This document shows positions 9,374 to 18,642 of a stretch of 32,407 nucleotides of DNA, piece by piece. A program made the position numbers and the translations under genes. The first letter of the stretch is position 1. Each line of letters starts with the position of its first letter. The stretch spans positions 1-32,407 of the forward strand of contig CAMWUY010000007.1 in the NCBI GenBank assembly GCA_947177615.1. Reading direction: 5' to 3'. This DNA is from an uncultured Porphyromonadaceae bacterium (GTDB lineage: Bacteria; Bacteroidota; Bacteroidia; Bacteroidales; Muribaculaceae). The notes beneath the pieces are model-generated. The model did not search any database. It worked only from the letters and a program-made list of their open reading frames with translations, and was not told where the DNA came from.

Positions 9374-10345
9374 ATGAAAGAGATAGGAGCATATTTCGAA
9401 CTTGAATTGCCTCTTGATCCATCAGTGAAATCGCTTCACGATGACGGTGTGAGACTCAATTCGGCTCGTCATGCTCTGGAATATATACTCTCTCTCCAGT
9501 CAGATATCGACTCTGTCTGGCTCCCGACGTATACATGCGAAGTCGTCTATGAACCACTTAAACGCCGGGGAGTCAAGGTTCTGCGATATAATATAGATAG
9601 AAATCTTAAAATACCGCAGCTGCCACAGATTGGCCCTGAAGATATCATAATCCTAAATAATTATTATGGGATCCTGGATGCCTATATAAATAAGATAGCC
9701 CGGTTATACGGACAAAATGTAATCATAGATAATGCGCAGGCATGGTATGCAGATTCTGATAATGGTTTCAGAGCCTTTTATAGTCCGCGAAAATTCTTCG
9801 GTCTGCCCGATGGAGGGATAGCAGTCAACGTTCCGGAAGAGACAGGGATAATAGATAGAGATAAGTCGTACGACAGATGCTCTCATTTGTTAAAACGCAT
9901 AGATGTGTCAGCCTCGGCAGGTTATCATGACTTCACGGAAAATTCCGCAAAGTTGTCTGATATCGGGATGATGCGTATGTCTAATCTTACCGGGCGATTG
10001 CTCAATGTTATTGACTGTGAAAAGGCAAAGAATATTAGATTGAAAAATTTTGCATATCTCTCAGGAAACCTTGATTCTATAAATGAATTGGAGCTGCCCG
10101 GTGCTCAAACTTATGAATGTCCGATGGTATATCCGTTACTTGTTGAGAATGGTGCCCGTATCCGCAGACATTTGATCGAGAATAACATTTTTGTCGCGAC
10201 ATATTGGCCTAACGTGCTTGAGGAGTGCCCTAAACACTCAGATGAGTATTATCTGGCCGACAATCTTTTGGCTCTGCCGATTGATCAAAGATATGGTGAG
10301 GAGGATATGAAACGCATCGTTTCAGTAATTAAAGCAAAGTTATGA
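9374..10345 (+). CDS. Divergent DegT-like PLP aminotransferase
   Basis: 323 aa; VRLNSARHALEYIL, VWLPTYTCEVVYEPLKRRGVKVLRYNID, VIIDNAQAWYA, FYSPRKFFGLPDGGIAV (candidate PLP Lys). Confidence 0.75.
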   Translation: MKEIGAYFELELPLDPSVKSLHDDGVRLNSARHALEYILSLQSDIDSVWLPTYTCEVVYEPLKRRGVKVLRYNIDRNLKIPQLPQIGPEDIIILNNYYGILDAYINKIARLYGQNVIIDNAQAWYADSDNGFRAFYSPRKFFGLPDGGIAVNVPEETGIIDRDKSYDRCSHLLKRIDVSASAGYHDFTENSAKLSDIGMMRMSNLTGRLLNVIDCEKAKNIRLKNFAYLSGNLDSINELELPGAQTYECPMVYPLLVENGARIRRHLIENNIFVATYWPNVLEECPKHSDEYYLADNLLALPIDQRYGEEDMKRIVSVIKAKL

Positions 10346-10950
10346 GCGAATATTCATATAGTATATACTTACGAGGATTTAAGGAGTCGGATGTTGAGCA
10401 GATCAATCGCTGGCGCAATGACCCTGAGATACAGTCTCTGGTAAGTGCTCCTTTTAAATACGTGCCTGAAGCAATAGAACGCGAATGGGTACGCAGTAAA
10501 ATGCTCAGCAATCACCGTGACATATATCTCGCTATCTGTCTGAAGGAAAATGACAGGATGGTAGGCTATATATCCATCAATGATATAGACCATATCTCAC
10601 GCAAGGCCAATGTCGGTGGAATAGTGCTGGATAGGGAGGTGCATGACGGTATCGTGCGTCATGAGGCCGGCTTGTTGATACGCAAGCTTGCGTTTGACGA
10701 GCTAAATTTAAATCGTCTTGAAGGGAGTTGCCTCGCTGAACATATAGCCTCCAGGGTAGTGATGGAGGCGACAGGATATACTTTGGAAGGAATTTTAAGA
10801 GATAACGTATATAAAAATGGTAGTTATCACGATTCCTGTATATATTCTTTACTACGCAAGGAATATTATGAATGGATGGAGCGAGGTGACTATTCTTTAG
10901 CTTCTTTTGCACGCAAGGCCAAGGCCGTCCGTAAAAAATACAGAGGATGA
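10342..10950 (+). CDS. GNAT-family N-acetyltransferase (RimJ/RimL, PseH-like)
   Basis: 202 aa; LRGFKESDVEQINRWRNDPEI, MVGYISINDIDHISRKANVGGIVLDREVHDGIVRHEAGLLIRKLAFDELNLNRLEG. Start overlaps upstream stop (ATGA). Confidence 0.85.
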   Translation: MSEYSYSIYLRGFKESDVEQINRWRNDPEIQSLVSAPFKYVPEAIEREWVRSKMLSNHRDIYLAICLKENDRMVGYISINDIDHISRKANVGGIVLDREVHDGIVRHEAGLLIRKLAFDELNLNRLEGSCLAEHIASRVVMEATGYTLEGILRDNVYKNGSYHDSCIYSLLRKEYYEWMERGDYSLASFARKAKAVRKKYRG

Positions 10951-12116
10951 TACAGAAAAAAATCTTATTATCTTTTATAGCATTATTTTGTGCATTAGGT
11001 GTCAGAGGTTATACTGACGCTGATCTCCGGAATGCGAATGAAGAGATACAGAGATTGTTTGATGAGACCGGAATGTCAGCTTTAGGAATAGCTGTGACAA
11101 GGGGTGACTCTATCATATATGCGCAATCATTCGGATATAGAGTGTTGCCCGATGATAATCATCCCGGCGAATTATTGAGTAATGACGATTTATTTGTCAT
11201 CGCTTCTGTCTCCAAAACCTTTATCGCTACAGCTATAATGAAATTACAGGAGGATGGTATGCTTGATATTGATGAAGATGCACAAAAATATCTGCCATTC
11301 CCGTTGCGCAATCCTACTCATCCCGATAAAGTAATCACAATACGCCAGCTGATAAATCATACCTCCGGCATCAATGACAATCGTAGCTGGTGGAACATCG
11401 ACTATATAAATCCTGAGAGAGATAAGGAATATTACAAATGTTTCTCTGATGCAGAGCCCGGTAAGGAGTATGACTATTGTAATATGAACTATACCTTGCT
11501 CGGTGCCATACTGGAGATGGTTGCCGGCAAACGTTTTGATGAGGTCATTGATGAAACGATAATAAGGCCACTCAATATTGGCGGTAGTTTTAATGTAAAC
11601 TATATCAATCGCTCAAGGCTCACTAACCTTTATCATCATGATGATGAGAATGGTGGAGCAATGATAATGAATCCGGAGTATTATAAGCCCTATATCCCTC
11701 AGATAATGCGCAATTATGAACTCGGACGCTCACTCGGATTGGAATACCCTGCCAGTGGTATGAAGATCACTCCCTCCGATCTGACTGTTTTTATGCGTAT
11801 GCATAGCAATGATGGTGAGTATCGAGGTGTGAGGATAATCTCCAAAGAGAGTGAAGATGAGATGCGCCGCAACTATGTGGGATCACATAACTACGGACTT
11901 TCATTCAGACACTATCAGGACTTTATACCCGGTAAGTCAATGTATGGACAGACCGGAGGCAGTCAGGGAACCAAGACTGCGATGATATTTGATCCGGAGG
12001 AGCAAATCGGATTTGTAATATTCGAGAGTGGTGCGCGCACCAAGGATCGTGACGCGTATTCCGAAGTTCACAAGCCGATAGGCCAGATATTATATAAATA
12101 TCTGTTTAGTGAGTGA
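10947..12116 (+). CDS. Secreted serine hydrolase, class C beta-lactamase fold
   Basis: 389 aa; signal peptide; SxxK = SVSKT; YxN = YCN(MNYTLLGAI); third motif GQTGGSQGTKT. Confidence 0.9.
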   Translation: MIQKKILLSFIALFCALGVRGYTDADLRNANEEIQRLFDETGMSALGIAVTRGDSIIYAQSFGYRVLPDDNHPGELLSNDDLFVIASVSKTFIATAIMKLQEDGMLDIDEDAQKYLPFPLRNPTHPDKVITIRQLINHTSGINDNRSWWNIDYINPERDKEYYKCFSDAEPGKEYDYCNMNYTLLGAILEMVAGKRFDEVIDETIIRPLNIGGSFNVNYINRSRLTNLYHHDDENGGAMIMNPEYYKPYIPQIMRNYELGRSLGLEYPASGMKITPSDLTVFMRMHSNDGEYRGVRIISKESEDEMRRNYVGSHNYGLSFRHYQDFIPGKSMYGQTGGSQGTKTAMIFDPEEQIGFVIFESGARTKDRDAYSEVHKPIGQILYKYLFSE

Positions 12117-12156
12117 TCTTTCCGGTAATTGATGAGAGAATTAGATAAGCGCTGCG

Positions 12157-13464
12157 ATGTCGTCGTCCTCAATCAGAGATTTGTTCAAGGGTCAGAAGTA
12201 TGATGTCATTCTACTGGCATTCGGGGTCATACTTATGATGTTACGTTCCATGCGTATACTGTATGTACGACCCTTTCCGGAAATATTCACTCATAGTATT
12301 GGAATATGCTGTGTCACAGTGTATATTATAACCAATTATCGCAAACTTGAGAAGTTTACCTTATTCAGTCTCACTGTGACTTTCCTGTTGATTGTCATAT
12401 ATATATATGATATTCTGCGGGTTAATGCCTTCAATATTAAGAGTGTAATAGGATTGGCAGGAGTCCTCATGGGCGCAATTGTAATTGTGCAGGCACCTTT
12501 GGAAGACAAACGATTTATCTATCGCACATACAATCTCCTGATACAGTTGCTCGTTGGGATAGGTGTGATATGGTGGATACTCTATTTGTGCAATTTTCCT
12601 CTCACTTATATTGTTGATAATTCTGACAATTTTTATCAGTATCATGTATATACGTTCTTTAATATTGTTATCAATCCCAATTCGATAGAAATATTGCCTC
12701 GATTTGCGGGACCTTTCCTTGAGCCCGGCCATTTAGGTACGATGTGTATCTATTTATTGTATATCAATTCATTTAATCTCAAGAATATCGGTAATATCGC
12801 CTTATTGCTCGGTATTATTTTCTCTCTCTCATTAGCTGCCTACGGACTGTTGATTGGTGCGGTGTTGATATATCTGTTTAATAGACGCAAGTATTTCAGC
12901 ATAGGCATAATGGCCGCGATATTTGTAATTATAGGTATAGGATCACAATATTTTAACAATGGTGATAATCCGTTGTACCAGATAGTGTTTTCAAGATTGG
13001 AATTGACTGAGAATGGAGATGATATAGTGGGTAATAACCGAACCTCAGTGTTCTTTGACCTTGCGTATGCAAAGTATTTGAATTCTGACAAGACAATGTT
13101 CGGTGTCGGCACAAAGGCATTCGGCAAACAATCTGACGGATCAGACAATGTCACGATGGGTACGGCCGGATATAAACGATATTTTTATCTCAGAGGATAT
13201 TTCGGAATGATAATTATCTGTGCGTTTCTGTTGATATACACGTTGCGTTATAAGTCGAGGATGAGTATAGGATATTTGATAATATACATAATTGCCAATA
13301 TAATACGGGACTATCCTACTAAAGAGATATGGATGTATCTGTTCTTATTGTGTATTCCGTTATTATACTATTACGGGACACGCATCAATTACCCTGATGA
13401 AGAAGACGATATGGATGGTGACAGGAGTTTAGACTATAATCAGGGGAACGTGACAGAACAGTAG
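12157..13464 (+). CDS. Wzy-like O-antigen/polysaccharide polymerase
   Basis: 435 aa, about 10 or more hydrophobic segments, large central loop RFAGPFLEPGHLGT...; placement in the locus. Polymerases are poorly conserved. Confidence 0.75.
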   Translation: MSSSSIRDLFKGQKYDVILLAFGVILMMLRSMRILYVRPFPEIFTHSIGICCVTVYIITNYRKLEKFTLFSLTVTFLLIVIYIYDILRVNAFNIKSVIGLAGVLMGAIVIVQAPLEDKRFIYRTYNLLIQLLVGIGVIWWILYLCNFPLTYIVDNSDNFYQYHVYTFFNIVINPNSIEILPRFAGPFLEPGHLGTMCIYLLYINSFNLKNIGNIALLLGIIFSLSLAAYGLLIGAVLIYLFNRRKYFSIGIMAAIFVIIGIGSQYFNNGDNPLYQIVFSRLELTENGDDIVGNNRTSVFFDLAYAKYLNSDKTMFGVGTKAFGKQSDGSDNVTMGTAGYKRYFYLRGYFGMIIICAFLLIYTLRYKSRMSIGYLIIYIIANIIRDYPTKEIWMYLFLLCIPLLYYYGTRINYPDEEDDMDGDRSLDYNQGNVTEQ

Positions 13465-13484
13465 GGTTGTAAGGTTAATATATA

Positions 13485-14627
13485 ATGGCTATGAAGGTAT
13501 TACATTTATGTATGGACCACAATTTTGTTGTGGATTCTCGCAAGAAATTTGAAGAATATTATCCGGGACAAAATATATTCATCCTTCACAAAGTTATTGA
13601 TCAATTCAGAATTGTAAAGGATACCACCGGATTTAAAATATATAATCTTCAGGATGAGGGGGATCAGGATAAGGTGGCGGAGTTGTGCAGCAGTGAGCAC
13701 GTCGACAAAATAGTGTTGCACGGGATGGTGCCCTATATGGCGAAGTTATTACCTAAAATCAAGGCAGTCAAAGATGTGAAGGTATATTGGCTGTTCTGGG
13801 GATACGAGCTTTATGAAAGCATAGCTTATAATAAGGGATATAAACTGATTGACGGGCATTTTAACCCATTCAATCCAAGTTCGTATTATAAACCTTTTTT
13901 TATTACCAAATGGATCAGAAAGGTGCTCGGCAAGTCAAGAGCTGATGATTATGAGCGGATCATGACTATGGTCGACTATTTCTGTTTCTGGAATTACAAG
14001 GATTTCCAACTTCTGAAGCACTATTATCCGCTTCCAATGGAATTTCGTTTCTTCGCATATAGTGCCACAGGCAAGACGGCACAGCCTCCATTTTTGTTTG
14101 ATCTTGAGAATAGGGCGGCAAAGCGTATCCTGATCAATCATCAGGCCACTGCATTTGGCAATCATATTCCCGTACTTCGCAAACTGGCTGAAATTGATAA
14201 AAATAATTTATTTGAGAAAGTAGTGCCTCTATCATACGGTTTTAATATTATAAGAAACGAAGTATTGCGCAAGGGTAAGAAGTATTTTGGAGAAAAATTT
14301 GTTCCCATTTTGGATTACATGACCCAGAATGAATATTTCGAAATGCTGCAAACCATAGATATTGCTATTTTTGGCCAGCACCGACAGGAGGCCTCAGGTA
14401 ATATAATACAACTGTTACGCAATGGTGTGAAGGTTTTTCTGAGAAATGATAACAATCTGTTATCATATTACAGGGAAAAAGGATATGTCATATTCTCATA
14501 CGAAGATGACTTGAATGATATATCAGCTCTAACATCTCTGACTTTGGAGCAAAAAAACCATAATCGTGATATAGCACTTCGGCATCAGTTACGCTATGAT
14601 GACTTTATGCCCTCTCTGTTAGATTAA
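13485..14627 (+). CDS. Glycosyltransferase, TDP-Fuc4NAc:lipid II transferase (WecF) family
   Basis: 380 aa; VLHLCMDHNFVVDSRKKFEEYYPGQNIFILHK, DKIVLHGMVPYMAKLL, VYWLFWGYELY, YFEMLQTIDIAIFGQHRQEASGNIIQLLRNGVKVFL. Confidence 0.8.
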   Translation: MAMKVLHLCMDHNFVVDSRKKFEEYYPGQNIFILHKVIDQFRIVKDTTGFKIYNLQDEGDQDKVAELCSSEHVDKIVLHGMVPYMAKLLPKIKAVKDVKVYWLFWGYELYESIAYNKGYKLIDGHFNPFNPSSYYKPFFITKWIRKVLGKSRADDYERIMTMVDYFCFWNYKDFQLLKHYYPLPMEFRFFAYSATGKTAQPPFLFDLENRAAKRILINHQATAFGNHIPVLRKLAEIDKNNLFEKVVPLSYGFNIIRNEVLRKGKKYFGEKFVPILDYMTQNEYFEMLQTIDIAIFGQHRQEASGNIIQLLRNGVKVFLRNDNNLLSYYREKGYVIFSYEDDLNDISALTSLTLEQKNHNRDIALRHQLRYDDFMPSLLD

Positions 14628-14646
14628 TAATCCTTGTTAATACGAA

Positions 14647-15273
14647 ATGAAGCAGCTTGTCATAATCGGAGCCGGAGGTATGGGCCGCACGCTTTTCGAT
14701 ATAGCACGTGAGTCACTGGGTTATGGAACCGAGTTTGTCATAAAGGGATTTATCGATGACAATATCCACGCACTCGACGGATTTGAGAATTATCCTCCGG
14801 TTCTCTCTACCATCGACGGATATATGCCGCAACCCGATGAGGTATTTACATTCTCCATCGGGGGAGAAGCACGTAGAGCATGTATCACCAACCTTGTCGA
14901 AAAGGGAGCTGTATTTATCAATCTAATTCACCGCACAGCGCGTATCGGCACCAATGTACATATAGGTACCGGCAATATCATTGCCGCTTACACCACATTG
15001 GGCGCGGACTGCAGTCTCGGATCTTACAATATGATACAGTCCTATTCCGTTATAGGACATGATGCCACGATCGGAGACTTCAACCGTATCGATACACATG
15101 TCACATGTGTCGGCGGTATCAGGATACTGGATGAGTCCACGATACACACAGGTGCCGTCATCAATCATAATGTTACCGTAGGCTGTCATGCCAAGGTCGG
15201 AGCGCTCAGTTTCGTGATCAGGAATGTCCGTGATGGCGTCACCGTCTTCGGCTCACCGGCCCGCAAGATGTAA
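14647..15273 (+). CDS. NeuD/PglD-family LbH sugar acyltransferase
   Basis: 208 aa; VIIGAGGMGRTLFDIA N-terminus and repeats ...IGTGNIIAAYTTLGADCSLGSYNMIQSYSVIGHDATIGDFNRIDTHVTCVGGI. Confidence 0.88.
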   Translation: MKQLVIIGAGGMGRTLFDIARESLGYGTEFVIKGFIDDNIHALDGFENYPPVLSTIDGYMPQPDEVFTFSIGGEARRACITNLVEKGAVFINLIHRTARIGTNVHIGTGNIIAAYTTLGADCSLGSYNMIQSYSVIGHDATIGDFNRIDTHVTCVGGIRILDESTIHTGAVINHNVTVGCHAKVGALSFVIRNVRDGVTVFGSPARKM

Positions 15274-15322
15274 TAACAACAGGGATAAGGCTTGGCCTAC
15301 CCTCTTAACGTAGATATAAAAT

Positions 15323-15547
15323 ATGACAGAATTTATCGAAAAGTTTGCAGAGATTTTTGACGATGTGGATCCGTCATCACTGAGTGCCGACACCAAGTTC
15401 AGAGATCTCGATGACTGGGACTCAATAGCAGGACTCTCAGTCATTGCTATGGCTGATGAGGAGTATGGTGTCACACTCAATGCCGATGACATGCGCTCTT
15501 CTCAGACTCTGGGCGATCTGTATGCCAAAATACAGAGCAAGAAATGA
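15323..15547 (+). CDS. Acyl carrier protein (first)
   Basis: 74 aa; TKFRDLDDWDSIAGLSVIAMADEEYGVTL with conserved phosphopantetheine Ser in DSI. Confidence 0.88.
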   Translation: MTEFIEKFAEIFDDVDPSSLSADTKFRDLDDWDSIAGLSVIAMADEEYGVTLNADDMRSSQTLGDLYAKIQSKK

Positions 15548-16293
15548 TGCAATCACCCTTTTCGCTCACTGATAAGACTATACTTGTCACCGGAGCATCG
15601 TCAGGTATCGGGCGTGCCACTGCCATCGAATGCTCACGGCTCGGAGCGCATCTCGTACTTACCGGACGCAATGTCGGACGACTTGAAGAGACTCTATCTA
15701 TGCTCGCCGGGGATGGCCATGTCGTCATCGCTGCCGATTTGACCGTAGAAGAGGATATTGATGCTCTCGTAGAGGCTCTGCAGCCAGTAGACGGACTCGT
15801 ATTATGTTCAGGTATGGGCATGATGACACCGGTACAGTTCTCCACACGTAAGAAACTGATGGAGGTGTTCGATACCAACTTCCTCTATCCTGTCGAATTG
15901 ATGCGTCGTATGCTCAAGAAGAAAAAGGTCGCATCACCGGCATCAATCGTGGCTGTCGCATCTATGGGAGGCACTCACTTCTTCACCGTCGGTAATGGCG
16001 CTTACGGAGCATCCAAGGCCGCTCTCGACTCTTTCATGAAGTTTGCTGCAAGAGAACTGGCATCAAAATCCATAAGGGTCAATACCGTTCTGCCGGCCAT
16101 GATTGACACTCCGCTCATACACCGCGGAGCCGTCTCTGACGAGGATCACGCGGCCGATGCGCTCACCTATCCGCTCAGACGGTACGGACGTCCAGAAGAG
16201 GTTGCATACGCCATCATATATCTACTCTCGGATGCTTCGGCATGGACCACAGGGTCATCTCTGATAATCGACGGAGGCAAAAGCCTTGTCTGA
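15544..16293 (+). CDS. Short-chain dehydrogenase/reductase (first, FabG-like)
   Basis: 249 aa; TGASSGIGRATA, YGASKAAL (YxxxK), overlapping ATGA with ACP stop. Confidence 0.9.
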   Translation: MMQSPFSLTDKTILVTGASSGIGRATAIECSRLGAHLVLTGRNVGRLEETLSMLAGDGHVVIAADLTVEEDIDALVEALQPVDGLVLCSGMGMMTPVQFSTRKKLMEVFDTNFLYPVELMRRMLKKKKVASPASIVAVASMGGTHFFTVGNGAYGASKAALDSFMKFAARELASKSIRVNTVLPAMIDTPLIHRGAVSDEDHAADALTYPLRRYGRPEEVAYAIIYLLSDASAWTTGSSLIIDGGKSLV

Positions 16294-16325
16294 TATAGCA
16301 GGAATCTCTCTTACAGATTATCTAT

Positions 16326-17063
16326 ATGATACTTAAAGATAAAATATGTGTAGTCACCGGTGCCGCTCAGGGTATCGGCAAGGCCATCGCAGCCAATATG
16401 ATAGCCGAGGGTGCTGTCGTGTATGGATGTGACAGACAGACGGGCTCCATGGAAGATGTCGCCTCAGGATGTGCAGATTTCCACCCGCTCTATTTTGACG
16501 TAACTGATGCAGCCGCTGTCAAGGCAGCTATGATGCAGGTCAAGAAAGAGCAGGGGCGTATCGATGTTCTTGTCAATAATGCCGGAGTCGTCTTCAACAA
16601 GAAGATCGGAATGATCGTGCGCGAGGAGACCGAACTCATGTTCCGTGTCAATGTCATAGCTGTTATCGAATTGACTCAGCTCGTGTCGCGTATCATGGCA
16701 CGCACCGGTGGTGGCTCCATAGTCAATATCGCCTCAGTGACCGCAGTGCTCGGGAGCGCCGGGCAGTCCGCATACAGTGCTACAAAAGGAGCGATAATCG
16801 CCTTCACCAAATCTGCCGCCAAGGAGCTCGCACCGTCCGGGATCAGAGTCAATGCCGTAGCTCCGGGAATTGTCAAGACCGAGAGGTTCGAGGAACTCTA
16901 TGAGGCCTCGGGTGACAAGATCGATGCCCGTATCGGACGCATCGCGCTCGGTCGGCTCGGTGATCCGGATGATATCGCCAAGGCCTGTGCTTTCCTGGCC
17001 TCCGACAATGCCTCTTACATCTCGGGACAAATACTCGGCGTAGACGGTTGCGCTTCGATTTAG
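16326..17063 (+). CDS. Short-chain dehydrogenase/reductase (second, FabG-like)
   Basis: 245 aa; TGAAQGIGKAIA, NNAG, YSATKGAI, C-terminal SGQILGVDGC. Confidence 0.9.
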   Translation: MILKDKICVVTGAAQGIGKAIAANMIAEGAVVYGCDRQTGSMEDVASGCADFHPLYFDVTDAAAVKAAMMQVKKEQGRIDVLVNNAGVVFNKKIGMIVREETELMFRVNVIAVIELTQLVSRIMARTGGGSIVNIASVTAVLGSAGQSAYSATKGAIIAFTKSAAKELAPSGIRVNAVAPGIVKTERFEELYEASGDKIDARIGRIALGRLGDPDDIAKACAFLASDNASYISGQILGVDGCASI

Positions 17064-17064
17064 G

Positions 17065-17127
17065 TATTAGTTATTAGTGATTAGTTATTAGTGATTAGTT
17101 ATTAGTTATTAGTGATTAGTTATTAGT
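17065..17127. repeat. Heptanucleotide tandem repeat, 9 x (T/G)ATTAGT, 63 bp
   Basis: TATTAGT TATTAGT GATTAGT TATTAGT GATTAGT TATTAGT TATTAGT GATTAGT TATTAGT, then degenerate TGTTAAT; begins 2 nt after the SDR stop codon. Confidence 0.97.
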
Positions 17128-17181
17128 TGTTAATGACCGGTTATTTGTGGGATAAGTTTCTCTTGTATTCGTTATATTCTG

Positions 17182-18573
17182 ATGTTGTTAGATATAGATA
17201 AAAAAGCTCCTGAGGCGTTCGCTGCTATTGATTCTTGCGGAAACCGTATTACTTACGGTGATATTATCGCGCTCTCCCAGGCTCTCAGTCAGACTCTCCC
17301 GGAGCGTTCGCTGATGTTTGTTCTCACCGAGAACAATGTCGGGGGAATAGCATGGGTCATGGCTGCAATCATCTCCGGTAATGTGCCACTGATACTCAAT
17401 GCCCACACTGATGAAGCTCTTCTCCATACACTTCTCGACACTTATCGACCGCAATACATCATCGCACCGGCAGAGGGAGAGAATGCTGACGGGCTGCTGA
17501 CTCATTACGGATACACAATCACTAATCTCGACAATGAGCCGGTGGAACTTAATCCGATGCTCAGCCATCTGCTCCCCACATCTGGCTCGACAGGGAGTCC
17601 AAAACTCGTACGTCACAAGTATGAAAACATCGAGGCTGCCGGTCTGAATATCAGCACATTCTTCCGACTCACTCCGGAGGATCGGGCCTTTATGGTTCTC
17701 CCGCTCTATTACACTATGGGCCTCTCCATGGTGTTCAGCCATTTCAAGGTCGGTGCCACCATACTAATCACCGATCTCAAGATGACCGATCCGGGATTTT
17801 GGAAATTCCTCAAGGAGCAGGAGGCTACAAGCTTTACCGGAGTGCCGTTCAGTTACGAGGTGCTTGATAAATTGCGGTTTACCAGGATGAAACTCCCTCA
17901 CCTTACACTTCTGACACAGGGAGGGGGCAAGATGTCGGCCGAACTCAATATGAAGTTTGCAGAATATTGCCGAGACAACGGCAAACGGTGGATCGCCACA
18001 TACGGCCAGTCCGAGGGTACGGCGCGTATGGCGTGGTTGCCCGAGGAGTATGCCCTCAGCAGAATGGGAAGCATCGGTATTGCCGTCCCCAACGGAGAAC
18101 TATCCCTGCGCGATACCGAGGGTAATGTCATCACTGAGTCACCCGCCACCGGAGAAATGTGCTATCGAGGACGCAACGTCACCATGGGATATGCCCGCTG
18201 CCGTGAGGATCTTGCCGCAGGCGATGAGCGGCACGGATTTCTCCCCACAGGTGATATCGCCTATCGCGACGAGGATGGGTTCTATTATATCAAGGGGCGT
18301 ATGGGCCGGTTTCTCAAGATATTTGGCAATCGTATCGGTCTCGACGAGTGCGACCATATTCTGAAGTCGGCCGTGACGTGTGAATGTGCCACGACCGGTA
18401 CCGATGAGAAGATATTGGTCTATCTGACCGATATTGAGCAGAGTGAGACGGCACTCCAGGCATTGCTCAGAGCCATCAAGGTTCCGGCAAGTGTGATCGA
18501 GATCCGCCATATAGAGACTCTCCCCAAGAATGATGCCGGTAAAGTCCTCTACGCCCGTCTCCCCAAGGAATAA
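17182..18573 (+). CDS. AMP-dependent acyl synthetase/ligase (ANL superfamily)
   Basis: 463 aa; LLPTSGSTGSPKLV, ATYGQSEGTARMAW, TGDIAYRDEDGFYYIKGRMGRFLKIFGNRI, PKNDAGKVLYARL. Confidence 0.9.
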   Translation: MLLDIDKKAPEAFAAIDSCGNRITYGDIIALSQALSQTLPERSLMFVLTENNVGGIAWVMAAIISGNVPLILNAHTDEALLHTLLDTYRPQYIIAPAEGENADGLLTHYGYTITNLDNEPVELNPMLSHLLPTSGSTGSPKLVRHKYENIEAAGLNISTFFRLTPEDRAFMVLPLYYTMGLSMVFSHFKVGATILITDLKMTDPGFWKFLKEQEATSFTGVPFSYEVLDKLRFTRMKLPHLTLLTQGGGKMSAELNMKFAEYCRDNGKRWIATYGQSEGTARMAWLPEEYALSRMGSIGIAVPNGELSLRDTEGNVITESPATGEMCYRGRNVTMGYARCREDLAAGDERHGFLPTGDIAYRDEDGFYYIKGRMGRFLKIFGNRIGLDECDHILKSAVTCECATTGTDEKILVYLTDIEQSETALQALLRAIKVPASVIEIRHIETLPKNDAGKVLYARLPKE

Positions 18574-18642
18574 CATCACGTGCAGATCATCATATACAGA
18601 TAACTCCGGGTATGCCGGTAACTCCGATAAAATAACACTACT

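Noticed and set aside
10947-12116. Antibiotic-resistance beta-lactamase
   Set aside because: The fold motifs are present, but the operon context and GQTGG third motif fit a general serine hydrolase/esterase; resistance cannot be supported.
17065-17127. CRISPR array or IS end
   Set aside because: Contiguous 7-bp units with no spacers, no cas genes, no transposase and no flanking inverted repeats.
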